Shown: in pieces, positions 34,116 to 42,994 of the stretch | How positions within the stretch are numbered: the stretch's first letter is position 1 | Layout: the number at the start of each line of letters is the position of its first letter | Source of the DNA: Prevotella sp. UBA4330 | GTDB lineage: Bacteria; Bacteroidota; Bacteroidia; Bacteroidales; Bacteroidaceae | Assembly (NCBI GenBank): GCA_002394385.1 | Contig: DGTS01000010.1 | Coordinates: 11,935-75,934, forward strand | DNA: 64,000 nucleotides | Reading direction: 5' to 3' | Notes under the pieces: generated by a model | Told to the model about the DNA's origin: nothing | Database searches by the model: none | The model's input: only the letters and a program-made list of their open reading frames with translations | Translations under genes and position numbers: made by a program

Positions 34116-35483
34116 TTACTGTTGCTCCATCGTTGCGTAGCAGTTTCCCTTGGCGTAGAAGCGCACCTTGACGTTGTCGCCGCGCACCGTAGGCTCGCAG
34201 TTGTCGTTGGTGCCATTGATGAGGTTGCCGAGTGTGCCGCCCCAGTTGCCGTCGAAGTTATCCCATGTGCCGTTGCCACGGAACTTAACGCCACCCTGCG
34301 CTGCAATGGATGTTACCACGCTGAAACATCCCTCGGCATCGTCCCATGTGAGCACTGTACCATTGTCCCAGCCACCTGCTGTGGCATCGCCTACCATATC
34401 GACGAAGTCTATCTTCGAGATGGTGTAAGTGAGGTTGACAATGTCAACATCAATGCGGTGGAGACCTGTTGCAGCAGGCACGTTACCCCTACCGTTAACG
34501 TTAATCTTTCCGTCGCCGTCCCACTCCCAGTCGTCGGTCCAGTTGTCAGCATTTGGCTTGAACTTGAACTCACCGTTGAGATAAACGAAACCAGTGTATG
34601 TACCGTCGTTGTTGCTTGCCAGAGGATGACTCTCGCTCCAGCCACTCTCGCCGCCAATCTCATAGATATATGGCGCGAACGCGATGTACTCGTAAGACCA
34701 TGTCTGGTCGAGCATGTAGAAGGTAAGGCGCAGATACTTAGCCTCTCTAGGTGCTGCGGGAACCCAGAAGTTGCCGCCAACGTTGTTGTAGTTGAACTTG
34801 CCTTCCTCCTGGGCTGCAGCAAGACAACTGTTCCAGTCTTCTGTACCTATCTTTGATTCTGGTGTGAGTTTGAACTCGAGCGCATTGCCCTGAAGTTTAT
34901 CAACACTGATGGTGATACCGAATGTCGGGTTCTCATAAGGATCGCTGCCGTCGTTGGTGACGAGGTAGGTATTGTCAGAGTTTTTCCAGCCATTTATTGT
35001 ACCAGTGATGTAGTAATTGCTCTCAATCTCTGGTGCCTGCGGGATGGCCTTCACAGTGATTGTGCCGGCATCAACATTTGTTGCCACACCGTTAACCATC
35101 ACATTGAGGATTACCTTTGCATTTGCCTCACGCTCCACAGGACGAACGCCATATACAGAACCGAAATAATCGCAGAGGGCTTTGCTCGACACCTTGCCTT
35201 CTGCATCGGCATCTATAGTGGCACCATCAAATTCCATTATAGCCTTCATGACAGAGAAGCCATCGGGCAGATTGCCTGAAATGGTGTAAGCGAGAAGGTC
35301 AAAATCGTCAGAGAGTGTGACATCGTTGAAATTGATTACATCAACTGCAGAAGCCGATAAGCCTGGTATTACGATAGCATCCTCTTCATCGTGGCTCTGT
35401 GGTGACTGCCAGTCTTCATATCCATTGCCAGAACATCCCACAAGAAGCAGGGCAGCACTGAGCATCATCATTAATTTCTTCAT
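34116..35483 (-). CDS. susF: SusF-like outer-surface starch-binding lipoprotein
   Basis: A 455-residue lipoprotein with lipobox LVGC (Cys17). An N-terminal Ig-like part (to about 150) is followed by SusF-type starch-binding beta modules with Trp-rich strands: ITGTINGWKNSD, IGGESGWSESHPLA, MVGDATAGGWDNGT. The fold family (SusE/F C-terminal CBM) binds starch at the cell surface. It is the last gene of susCDEF, 65 bp after susE, and ends at a strong terminator. The call rests on the modules and the gene order, identical to susC-D-E-F of the classical system. Confidence 0.9.
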   Translation of the reverse strand: MKKLMMMLSAALLLVGCSGNGYEDWQSPQSHDEEDAIVIPGLSASAVDVINFNDVTLSDDFDLLAYTISGNLPDGFSVMKAIMEFDGATIDADAEGKVSSKALCDYFGSVYGVRPVEREANAKVILNVMVNGVATNVDAGTITVKAIPQAPEIESNYYITGTINGWKNSDNTYLVTNDGSDPYENPTFGITISVDKLQGNALEFKLTPESKIGTEDWNSCLAAAQEEGKFNYNNVGGNFWVPAAPREAKYLRLTFYMLDQTWSYEYIAFAPYIYEIGGESGWSESHPLASNNDGTYTGFVYLNGEFKFKPNADNWTDDWEWDGDGKINVNGRGNVPAATGLHRIDVDIVNLTYTISKIDFVDMVGDATAGGWDNGTVLTWDDAEGCFSVVTSIAAQGGVKFRGNGTWDNFDGNWGGTLGNLINGTNDNCEPTVRGDNVKVRFYAKGNCYATMEQQ

Positions 35484-35548
35484 ATTTCAGATATTGTTTT
35501 TAGGATGCCCGCCGCCCATAAAAGACGGGCGGCAAGGCAATCTGTTTT

Positions 35549-36748
35549 TTATTTACTGATAAACATATACTGACCTGTGAGGTCGTTCAAGAATACGGTG
35601 TACTCGCCTTCTGAAACAGGGATATTGCTTCCGTTCTGCACACCTACGCCGTACGGGAATCCTGTTCCACCCCAGTTAACATCCCAGTTGCCGTTAGCAG
35701 CGAACTTAAGTTCGCAAGCACTGAGTTTGAAGGTGCCCATCCAGATGTGGCTAATGCCGCCATCCTTAACGTTGCAGAGAGAGAGAGCGTCTGCTGCAGC
35801 ATCCCAGTTGTTGTGTGAACCAGGCATTGCAACAGAGTTGTAAACAGTGCCCTCAATATCAGCAGCAGGCTCGATAGACACCTCATCGCTTGCGGTGTTG
35901 AAGGTAACTTTATAGTAACCAGCCTTGCCTTGCTTCAGACACAGATTTCCGTCACTGTTGGACTCGAAGTATTCGTTGGTTCCATCGCCGAAGAACGACT
36001 CATAGTTCTTCTGAATATCCCAACTGCCTGGTACCTGGACGAACTTGAACTGACCGCCTTCAGGCACGTAGAATGTGAGGTCGATGACTCCAAGACCTGT
36101 CTTCTTGTCAAACTCGGCATCCTTAGCAGGGAACATAGGCATCAGGCCATTACCAATCTGGTCGGCGCCATTGCCCCAACCGCCACCGATGAAGTTACCG
36201 ACAGCATACCACAGAAGAGGTGCGGCATCCTTAAGTTCAACGTAGTAAGGAACAGTGTTCAACTCTACGACATTAGAGTAGATTGTGTTTCCTGCAAGTG
36301 TAGAGGCTGCACGTACATAGAGCACCTGCGATGAAGGAACGCCATCCTCTGGCCATTGCTCCATCTGTTGCATAGCCTTAGCCACGTCGGCGGCATTGAG
36401 GATTGTTGAGCACTCTCCTGTAGGAGTGCCTACGCTGACGTAGGTAGGAACGGTTTCGCCTGACTCATCAGCAGCAGCCTGAGCATCAGAAACACTCCAG
36501 TCGTTCTTGGTTGACACCTGAAGTTCATACTCGGCAGCAACAGGAAAACCGTAATCGGGCTGCGACCACGTGAAAGGAAGGGTGGCCGAAGTTGCCAAAT
36601 CGGTTGCGATATTTGCATAAGCAGGAGTGTTCAGTTTGAATGTTGTTGGCGACTGAAGCACAGGGTTGTGGTCGAGGTCGTCGTCACATGCAGTGAACAT
36701 GCACACACTGCAAAGCAGCAGCAATGTTGACTTGATTATATTTTTCAT
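35549..36748 (-). CDS. susE: SusE-like outer-surface starch-binding lipoprotein
   Basis: A 399-residue lipoprotein (MFTAC, Cys21). Residues 25-160 form the SusE N-terminal domain (NPVLQSPTTFKLNTP ... FTWSQPDYGFPVAAEYELQVS). Two starch-binding modules follow: LWYAVGNFIGGGWGNGADQIG and VAMPGSHNNWDAAADALSLC, each with conserved Trp. It binds starch outside the cell and assists SusCD. It lies 28 bp after susD and 65 bp before susF. Confidence 0.93.
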   Translation of the reverse strand: MKNIIKSTLLLLCSVCMFTACDDDLDHNPVLQSPTTFKLNTPAYANIATDLATSATLPFTWSQPDYGFPVAAEYELQVSTKNDWSVSDAQAAADESGETVPTYVSVGTPTGECSTILNAADVAKAMQQMEQWPEDGVPSSQVLYVRAASTLAGNTIYSNVVELNTVPYYVELKDAAPLLWYAVGNFIGGGWGNGADQIGNGLMPMFPAKDAEFDKKTGLGVIDLTFYVPEGGQFKFVQVPGSWDIQKNYESFFGDGTNEYFESNSDGNLCLKQGKAGYYKVTFNTASDEVSIEPAADIEGTVYNSVAMPGSHNNWDAAADALSLCNVKDGGISHIWMGTFKLSACELKFAANGNWDVNWGGTGFPYGVGVQNGSNIPVSEGEYTVFLNDLTGQYMFISK

Positions 36749-36775
36749 AATGAATATGCTTTATTTGTTATTGTA

Positions 36776-38419
36776 TTAATATCCAGGATTCTGCACAAGA
36801 TTACTGTTAGCAATGAGGTCGGTCTCCGGAATCGGGAAGATAGACAGATGATCAGAAATGTTGCGACCACTCTTCACGCCACCCTTCCATGACCAGTTGT
36901 AGTTCACATTGCCTGCGTAACGACCGAAGCGGATAAGAGTAGGACGGCGAACAGCCTCATAATAGAGTTCACGGCTCCACTCGTCACAGATTTCGTTCAG
37001 CGTGAAGTTAGCCTTTGTCTCTGCATGAGCGCGGCTGCGCAGCGCATTGATTGCATTCAGTCCGTCAGAAGTCACAGTACCGCCATTCTGACGTGCCGTA
37101 GCCTCTGCATATGTGAGATATGCCTCAGCAACACGGAAGAGGAACACATCTGCATCGCTATACTTTGAGCCATGACCTGCAGTGCCTGCGGTATTGAAGT
37201 TGTTGAACTTGCAAACTGCGAAGCCACGAACAAAATGACCGTCAGAGTTTATATCAGCAAGTGTCTCTGTTCCGTCAACCTCACGACCCTCGCCGTCGAA
37301 AATAGCGCGGTCGTCGCCTGCTGCCTCCGGCATAGCATATGCTGCCACGTTGGGAGCATCATTGTTGGGGAAGAACTTAGCAACGAGATCGGGACGCATA
37401 CGGTTACCACCCCACGCCTCAGAAGTGTTGCCACCCTTTACATCGGGGCTGAAGATGTGAACGTTAGCATCGATAGAACCGGCCATAAGGAATGTTGAAG
37501 TACCGTATGACTGGGTCGTAAGACCGTCCTGGAGGATTGGGAACACAGCCTCAACAGAAGCGCCATTCTCACCATTGTCGCCCATGAACAACTGTGCGTA
37601 TGCACTGTATGCACGAGTGTCGCCAGTGTAGAGTTTATAGTCTGAGTTCATCACCTTCTGAGCATACTCTGCTGCCTTAGCCCACTGCGGAGTTCCTGTG
37701 TAAACCTCTGCGTTCAGATAGAGGCGCATAAGAAGGAACCAAGCAGCAGCCTTGTCAACGCGACCATAGTTGGCGTCGCGCGATGTCTTAGCCTTTGCAT
37801 CACTGAGAAGAGGCTCAATCTCCAGCAATTCTCCCTCCAGCCAATCATAGAGGTCGGCACGCTGAATCTGCTCAGGCTTATCAGTAGACACCTGAAGCAT
37901 GAAAGGCACGTTGCCGTAACCATCCAAGAGGTAGTAATAGTCAAGAGCACGGAGGAAACGAACCTCGGCAGTCTTTGTTGCGTCGTAGTCGCTGAAATCC
38001 TTAAGATACTGATTGCAGAAAGCAATTGCGACATAGAGTCTGTAATAGAAACCACGGAGCATAGGGTGGCTCTTGTCTATGGCATTGATACAGAAAGGAT
38101 AGATACCATCGTCACCCCAACCGCAGATTGCCTCGTCGGTGGTAAGTTCGTTAGAGTTCCACAACTGGCGATAATAACCAGAAGTACCGCCGTCGATACC
38201 GTCAACGTCGCTGTCGCCGTCAGGACCTGTCTGTCCAGCAAGCGCCATGACACCGTAACATTTGTTCAGCAGCGCGTCAGGACTGATTTTATCTCCAGTC
38301 TCAAGGTTCGGATTGATTGGGGTCACGTCCAAGTCTCCTGTACACGACGTAGTTCCCAAAGCAAGTGCCAATGCTGCTGCCGAGAATATATATTTAATAG
38401 ACTTTTTCATAAGTTTCAA
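36776..38419 (-). CDS. susD: SusD starch-binding lipoprotein
   Basis: A 547-residue lipoprotein with signal ending TTSC (Cys26). It is family-typical throughout: DALLNKCYGVMALAGQTG, QLWNSNELTTDE, VRFLRALDYYYLLDGYGNVPF, and the C-terminal LFRVAEAYLTYAEATAR and ELYYEAVRRPTLIRFGRY. It binds helical starch and caps SusC. It starts 41 bp after the susC stop. A second ATG three codons in is an equally good start. The sequence resembles the classical starch SusD more than the generic SusD-like family, which, with the neighbours, supports the starch assignment. Confidence 0.96.
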   Translation of the reverse strand: MKLMKKSIKYIFSAAALALALGTTSCTGDLDVTPINPNLETGDKISPDALLNKCYGVMALAGQTGPDGDSDVDGIDGGTSGYYRQLWNSNELTTDEAICGWGDDGIYPFCINAIDKSHPMLRGFYYRLYVAIAFCNQYLKDFSDYDATKTAEVRFLRALDYYYLLDGYGNVPFMLQVSTDKPEQIQRADLYDWLEGELLEIEPLLSDAKAKTSRDANYGRVDKAAAWFLLMRLYLNAEVYTGTPQWAKAAEYAQKVMNSDYKLYTGDTRAYSAYAQLFMGDNGENGASVEAVFPILQDGLTTQSYGTSTFLMAGSIDANVHIFSPDVKGGNTSEAWGGNRMRPDLVAKFFPNNDAPNVAAYAMPEAAGDDRAIFDGEGREVDGTETLADINSDGHFVRGFAVCKFNNFNTAGTAGHGSKYSDADVFLFRVAEAYLTYAEATARQNGGTVTSDGLNAINALRSRAHAETKANFTLNEICDEWSRELYYEAVRRPTLIRFGRYAGNVNYNWSWKGGVKSGRNISDHLSIFPIPETDLIANSNLVQNPGY

Positions 38420-38459
38420 AATTCTTAAGTTTTTTTGTTCCTAAGTTTCTAATTTTTAT

Positions 38460-41400
38460 TTAGAAGTTGAGGTTAAGACCAAGAATGAAGGAGATTGGAC
38501 GTGGATAGATGTTATTGTCAATTCCGCCAAACACCTCAGGGTCAATACCGTCATACTTTGTTATAGTGAACACATTAGAGGCAGTTGCATATACACGGCC
38601 ACTCACGCCACGCCAGTTGCCAGCGCGGAAGAGGTCAGCAAAACTGTAACCCAGAGTGATGTTGTCACACTTCAGGAACGAACCGTTCTGCACCCAACGA
38701 TCAGAAAGCATTGCATGCTGGTTGTATGTTGACCATCCGTCTTCGATGGCTGCTATTGGACGGTTTGTCATATAAATGCTGTTGCTGAAGATTTCTCCAG
38801 AACCGACATTAGACGTGCCTGCTGCAAGGTCGTTGAACACATAATTGCCAATGCTTGCACGGAGAGAGAAACCGAAGTCGAAGTTCCTCCACTCAAGGCG
38901 TGAAGAAAGACCCATTGTAACAGGAGCCATCGGACTCTTATAGAAGTAGAGGTCGTCTGGTGTAATCTGTCCATCTGCATTGCGGTCAACAACGACGCCC
39001 TCGATTGGCTTGCCTGCCTCGTCGTAAGCCTGTTGGTAAACATAGAACGAACTTGCTGGATGTCCAACAGCGTGTGCCTGACAGGTGTTACCTGTACCTG
39101 CTGAAATGCCACCTGTCGGAACGTAATAGTTCTTATCGTCACCGCCTGTCAACTTGGTAATCTTGTTGGCATTATAGGTGAAGTTATAAGAAATGAGCCA
39201 GTGCCAGTCCTTGGTGTCAATTGCACGCCAATTCAATGTAACCTCAGTACCTACGTTCTGAAGAGAACCGATGTTAGAGATTACCTGGTTGCGGAAGTTT
39301 GTTCCTGCAGGAATGGTTACCTTATTAATAAGGTCGGTAGTCTTGCGGAAGTACCAATCGATACTACCTGAGAGTTTCTGGTTGAAGAAACCGAAGTCGA
39401 GACCAAGGTTGTAAGTAGTGGTCTTCTCCCACTTGAGGTCTGGGTTATACTCGTTAGGACGTACCATCACAACACCTGGAATCAGTGGATAGAGACTACC
39501 CTGTCCAGAGTTTGCCTGATAAATTGCGTAGTATGGATAGTCGCGATACTGCTCGTCAATACCCTCAATATCCTGCTGACCTGTGATACCCCAACCAACA
39601 CGCAGTTTGAGGTCTGAAAGCCAGTCAATCTCACGGAACTTGTTCTCGTCCTTTATCTTCCAAGCAAAAGCGAACGATGGGAATGTGTCCCAGTGCTCTT
39701 TGAAACGTGAAGAACCGTCGCGGCGTACTGTACCTGTCAACATGTAACGACCATCCATAAGGCTCCAGTTGGCACGACCGAAGAAAGACACGAGGTAACT
39801 CTCGGTCTTGAATCGGTAGTCTTCAAGAACACCGTCACCGTCATAGTCAACACCTGAATCGGTGTAAACCTGACCTGCCAATGGGTTCGTAGAAGGATAA
39901 TAAGAGATGTAGCGGTTGTTCTTTGAGCGCCAGAAATGCTGCCACTCATAACCTGCCATGATGTCGAAATGGTTCTTTGCGGCGTCGTTGAAATCGTGAT
40001 AATACTGTGCGTATGTACTCAACTGCAGGTTACGCTTTGTAATCTTCTCGCTTCCACTATTACCATAGTAAATGCTAAGTGGACTTGAGGGCAGAACATT
40101 GGTGCTCTGACGACCTGATGATATATCAGCACCTGCTGTCATGTGCAGGCGAAGGTCTTCGAAACCATGCACTTGGTAGTCGACATCGGCACTTCCAATG
40201 AAGTCGCGGCTGATTGCAGTATCATCCTTCAGTTCGAGTATGGCCAATGGGTTCTTGGTTGCAAGAGAGTAATATGTATTTGGCCATGTCTTATCGTTAA
40301 GAGCCGAGCCATCAGACTTCCACTCGAAGAAGTTGCCAAAATTGGCAGCGTCTGCTGAAGTATAGTCATACGGGCTTTGTGTCGGGTCGAACCAGAGAGC
40401 AGCGCCAATGGCTGCACCATCTGCATAACGTGTCTTTGCCCACATGCCCTTACCGTTAAGGTTTATCTTCAAGTGGTCCTGAAGAAGTGAGGGGCTGAGG
40501 TTCAAAGATGCTGTGTAACGGTCGAACTTGCTGGTCTTTAAAATACCCTGCTGTCCTGTGTAGCCAACACTTACGCGATAAGGAAGCAAAGAAGAGAGAG
40601 TTCCCGACAAAGAAACGCTGTGGTCCTGACTGATTGCAGTGCGGTAAATCTCATTCTGCCAGTCAGTGTTTGCTGTTCCAAGAACATTATAGGCAGCACT
40701 GCCCTCGCCGAAACGATCGATAACGAACTGGCGATACTGGTCACCGTCCATCACGTCAACAGTCTTCTTCTTCATACTCATGGTTACACTACCATTATAT
40801 GAAACCTCAAGGTTACGACGACCTTTTTTTGTCGTGATGATGATGACACCGTTAGAACCACGGCTTCCGTAGATAGCAGTGGCAGAAGCGTCCTTCAATA
40901 CGTTGAAAGACTCGATGTCCTGTGGGTTAACCATTGAAAGAGGGTTAGCAAGACCCTTAACTCCATCGTTATCCATAGCGATACCGTCGATAACGATAAG
41001 TGGCTTGTTGGTTGCTGTAAGTGACGAACCACCGCGGATACGGATCTCTGCGCCACCGCCAGGAGTACCGTCCTTGCCAGTTATATTGACACCGGCAATC
41101 TTACCCTGAATCATGTCTTGCGCGTTAACCACAAGACCCTTGTTCTTTGAATCCGGTTTCAATGCCGATACGCTACCTGTGAGGTCGCTCTTCTTTACAG
41201 CGCCATAACCGATAACGACGACTTCATTAAGGCTCTGGGCAGCATCTTCTTGCAGCGTTACCACCATGTGTGGCGACGCCGTTACCTTTGCGTCCTGATA
41301 ACCGATATACGAAATAGTAAGGGTGGCTCCTGCTGGAGCATCAATAGTGAAGTTACCATCAAAGTCGGTGATGGCACCGCCATTCTGCCCGTCAATGCGG

Positions 41401-41549
41401 ACAGTAGCGCCAATCACGGGCTCGCCGGTAGCATCCTTGACTTGACCTGTCACAGTGTTCGACTGTGCGAAGGTCCCGACAGATAGGAATAACCCTAACA
41501 AGAGGGTAAGAACCCGCATAGGGATTCTAATTTTTACCTGCTTCATCAT
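38460..41549 (-). CDS. susC: SusC starch oligosaccharide TonB-dependent transporter
   Basis: A 1029-residue outer-membrane transporter. Signal peptide 1-29 (VGTFAQ), carboxypeptidase-like domain (GEPVIGATVRIDGQ ... SYIGYQDAK), plug (EVVVIGYGAVKKSDLTGS ... IRIRGGSSLTATNKPLIVIDG ... YGSRGSNGVIIITTKKG), and a barrel ending LGLNLNF. It imports malto-oligosaccharides across the outer membrane with SusD. The promoter has a -7 box at 41686-41693 and shares a LacI-type operator with the divergent lacI gene. Alternative starts at Met2 or Met11 would not change the mature protein. Confidence 0.97.
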   Translation of the reverse strand: MMKQVKIRIPMRVLTLLLGLFLSVGTFAQSNTVTGQVKDATGEPVIGATVRIDGQNGGAITDFDGNFTIDAPAGATLTISYIGYQDAKVTASPHMVVTLQEDAAQSLNEVVVIGYGAVKKSDLTGSVSALKPDSKNKGLVVNAQDMIQGKIAGVNITGKDGTPGGGAEIRIRGGSSLTATNKPLIVIDGIAMDNDGVKGLANPLSMVNPQDIESFNVLKDASATAIYGSRGSNGVIIITTKKGRRNLEVSYNGSVTMSMKKKTVDVMDGDQYRQFVIDRFGEGSAAYNVLGTANTDWQNEIYRTAISQDHSVSLSGTLSSLLPYRVSVGYTGQQGILKTSKFDRYTASLNLSPSLLQDHLKINLNGKGMWAKTRYADGAAIGAALWFDPTQSPYDYTSADAANFGNFFEWKSDGSALNDKTWPNTYYSLATKNPLAILELKDDTAISRDFIGSADVDYQVHGFEDLRLHMTAGADISSGRQSTNVLPSSPLSIYYGNSGSEKITKRNLQLSTYAQYYHDFNDAAKNHFDIMAGYEWQHFWRSKNNRYISYYPSTNPLAGQVYTDSGVDYDGDGVLEDYRFKTESYLVSFFGRANWSLMDGRYMLTGTVRRDGSSRFKEHWDTFPSFAFAWKIKDENKFREIDWLSDLKLRVGWGITGQQDIEGIDEQYRDYPYYAIYQANSGQGSLYPLIPGVVMVRPNEYNPDLKWEKTTTYNLGLDFGFFNQKLSGSIDWYFRKTTDLINKVTIPAGTNFRNQVISNIGSLQNVGTEVTLNWRAIDTKDWHWLISYNFTYNANKITKLTGGDDKNYYVPTGGISAGTGNTCQAHAVGHPASSFYVYQQAYDEAGKPIEGVVVDRNADGQITPDDLYFYKSPMAPVTMGLSSRLEWRNFDFGFSLRASIGNYVFNDLAAGTSNVGSGEIFSNSIYMTNRPIAAIEDGWSTYNQHAMLSDRWVQNGSFLKCDNITLGYSFADLFRAGNWRGVSGRVYATASNVFTITKYDGIDPEVFGGIDNNIYPRPISFILGLNLNF

Positions 41550-41685
41550 TCTACATTGTTTTTTAAGTTAGTGATTTATTTTTATTAGTTATTACTCTCA
41601 TCAATGTGTCATTTCAAGGTAAGGTTAATAGGCAATTTCTTGTCCTTTTAATTCGTCTTGAGCCAATTATGGCTGTTTCACTTTG

Positions 41686-41693
41686 CAAAATTA
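41686..41693 (-). promoter_or_regulatory. susC promoter, -7 box TAATTTTG
   Basis: The minus strand reads TAATTTTGC, 137 bp before the susC start. No -33 motif is recognisable. The edge of the box is 62.5 bp from the shared operator centre. The surrounding stretch 41550-41933 (384 bp) holds only this divergent control region and no gene. Confidence 0.65.
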
Positions 41694-41747
41694 GTTTTAA
41701 ATGTGTTACATTGTTCTTTTTATTACGACTATTTTTAGTATTTTTGC

Positions 41748-41763
41748 GCGCAAACGTTTGCGC
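41748..41763. promoter_or_regulatory. Shared LacI-type operator GCGCAAACGTTTGCGC between susC and lacI
   Basis: A 16-bp perfect palindrome centred at 41755.5. It is exactly midway between the divergent -7 boxes of susC (edge 41693) and lacI (edge 41818), 62.5 bp from each. Confidence 0.85.
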
Positions 41764-41817
41764 ATGTTAATCACTATAAATAAATATAATGTACGCGCGA
41801 GTTACGAATCTTTTAAA

Positions 41818-41825
41818 TAATTTTG
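41818..41825 (+). promoter_or_regulatory. lacI promoter, -7 box TAATTTTG
   Basis: TAATTTTGCAGCC matches TAnnTTTG, with the start codon 108 bp downstream. No -33 element is recognisable at the expected spacing. Confidence 0.65.
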
Positions 41826-41933
41826 CAGCCAAGAACAAAAAACTGTGCAACAGTTACGCAAAAAGCGATGAGCGCAATCTGTGCTGCTCAAGACTCCACG
41901 CGTCAACTGTAGGCACACAACAAAACGAAACCT

Positions 41934-42959
41934 ATGAACGATAGCACCTCTTTCACGATGAAGGACATTGCCCGCGAACTGGGCGTGTCGGTGGCTACGG
42001 TGTCGAGAGCGCTGAAAGACAGTCCGCGCATCAGCACCGAGCAGAAGGAGCGTATCAAGAAATTTGCACGCGAGCACAACTTCTACCCCAACCTAACGGC
42101 AGAGCAACTGCGCCACAACCGCGTGAAACCGTCGAACATCATCGGCGTTATCGTACCGCAGATAGCCCACTACTATTTCTCCACCATACTGTCGGGCATC
42201 GAGGAGCAGGCACGCATCCGCGGCTACAACATCATGGTGGCGCAGAGCGAGGAACGCTACGACCTGGAGAAACGCATCTGCGAGCACTTCGTGGAAAACC
42301 GTGTATGCGGTGTGATTGTGTCGCAGGCGAAGGACACGGTGGAGTACGACCATTTCCAAAAACTTGCCGACATGGGCGTGCCACTGGTGTTCTACGACCG
42401 CATTTGCACGGGCATCAATGCCAGCCGTGTTGTGGTTGACGATTACATGGGGGCATTCACGGCAGTGACACACCTCATAGAGACGGGTTGCCGCCGTATC
42501 GCCTTCTACGGTGCCTCGATGAAACTGGAAATCTCGAAGAACCGATACAACGGCTACCGCGACGCCTTGCTGCGCCACGGATTGCAGATAGACGAGTCGC
42601 TGGAGTTCATCTGCGACAACCGCGCCGATGCCGAAGTGCTCACGCCCGAGGTGCTGAGCCGCCCGGACAGACCCGACGCCTTCTTTGCCATCAACGACGA
42701 CACCGCCATCGGAATATTATATACCGCGAAGCGAATGGGGCTGAAAGTGCCCGAGGAAGTCAGCATCTGCGGATTCACCAACGGCGAACGCGCCGTGGCA
42801 TGCGACCCTATGCTCACCACCGTTGAGCAGCGAGGGCACATGGTGGGCGAAGAGGCAGTAGATGTGCTTGTGGCTCATGTCGAGAAACTACTGCCCCCGG
42901 GGAAGATTGAGAAGAAAGTGGTGAGGACACGACTGGTGGTCAGAGGCACCACGCGTTGA
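41934..42959 (+). CDS. LacI-family transcription regulator of the starch system
   Basis: A 341-residue regulator. An N-terminal LacI HTH (residues 9-28: MKDIARELGVSVATVSRALK) with hinge helix (NLTAEQLRHNR) is followed by a periplasmic-binding-protein-like sensor domain (IIGVIVPQIAHYYFSTILSG ... PDAFFAINDDTAIGIL). It is divergent from susC, upstream of a sugar transporter, and near four matching palindromes with a constant distance to -7 boxes. It probably controls susCDEF, amylase, GH77, the susB operon and itself in response to a malto-sugar. The upstream operator positions point to activation. Classical Bacteroides uses SusR instead; no SusR is seen here. Confidence 0.93.
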   Translation: MNDSTSFTMKDIARELGVSVATVSRALKDSPRISTEQKERIKKFAREHNFYPNLTAEQLRHNRVKPSNIIGVIVPQIAHYYFSTILSGIEEQARIRGYNIMVAQSEERYDLEKRICEHFVENRVCGVIVSQAKDTVEYDHFQKLADMGVPLVFYDRICTGINASRVVVDDYMGAFTAVTHLIETGCRRIAFYGASMKLEISKNRYNGYRDALLRHGLQIDESLEFICDNRADAEVLTPEVLSRPDRPDAFFAINDDTAIGILYTAKRMGLKVPEEVSICGFTNGERAVACDPMLTTVEQRGHMVGEEAVDVLVAHVEKLLPPGKIEKKVVRTRLVVRGTTR

Positions 42960-42994
42960 GGAGATAACATTAAGCACTAAACAATAAAACACAA

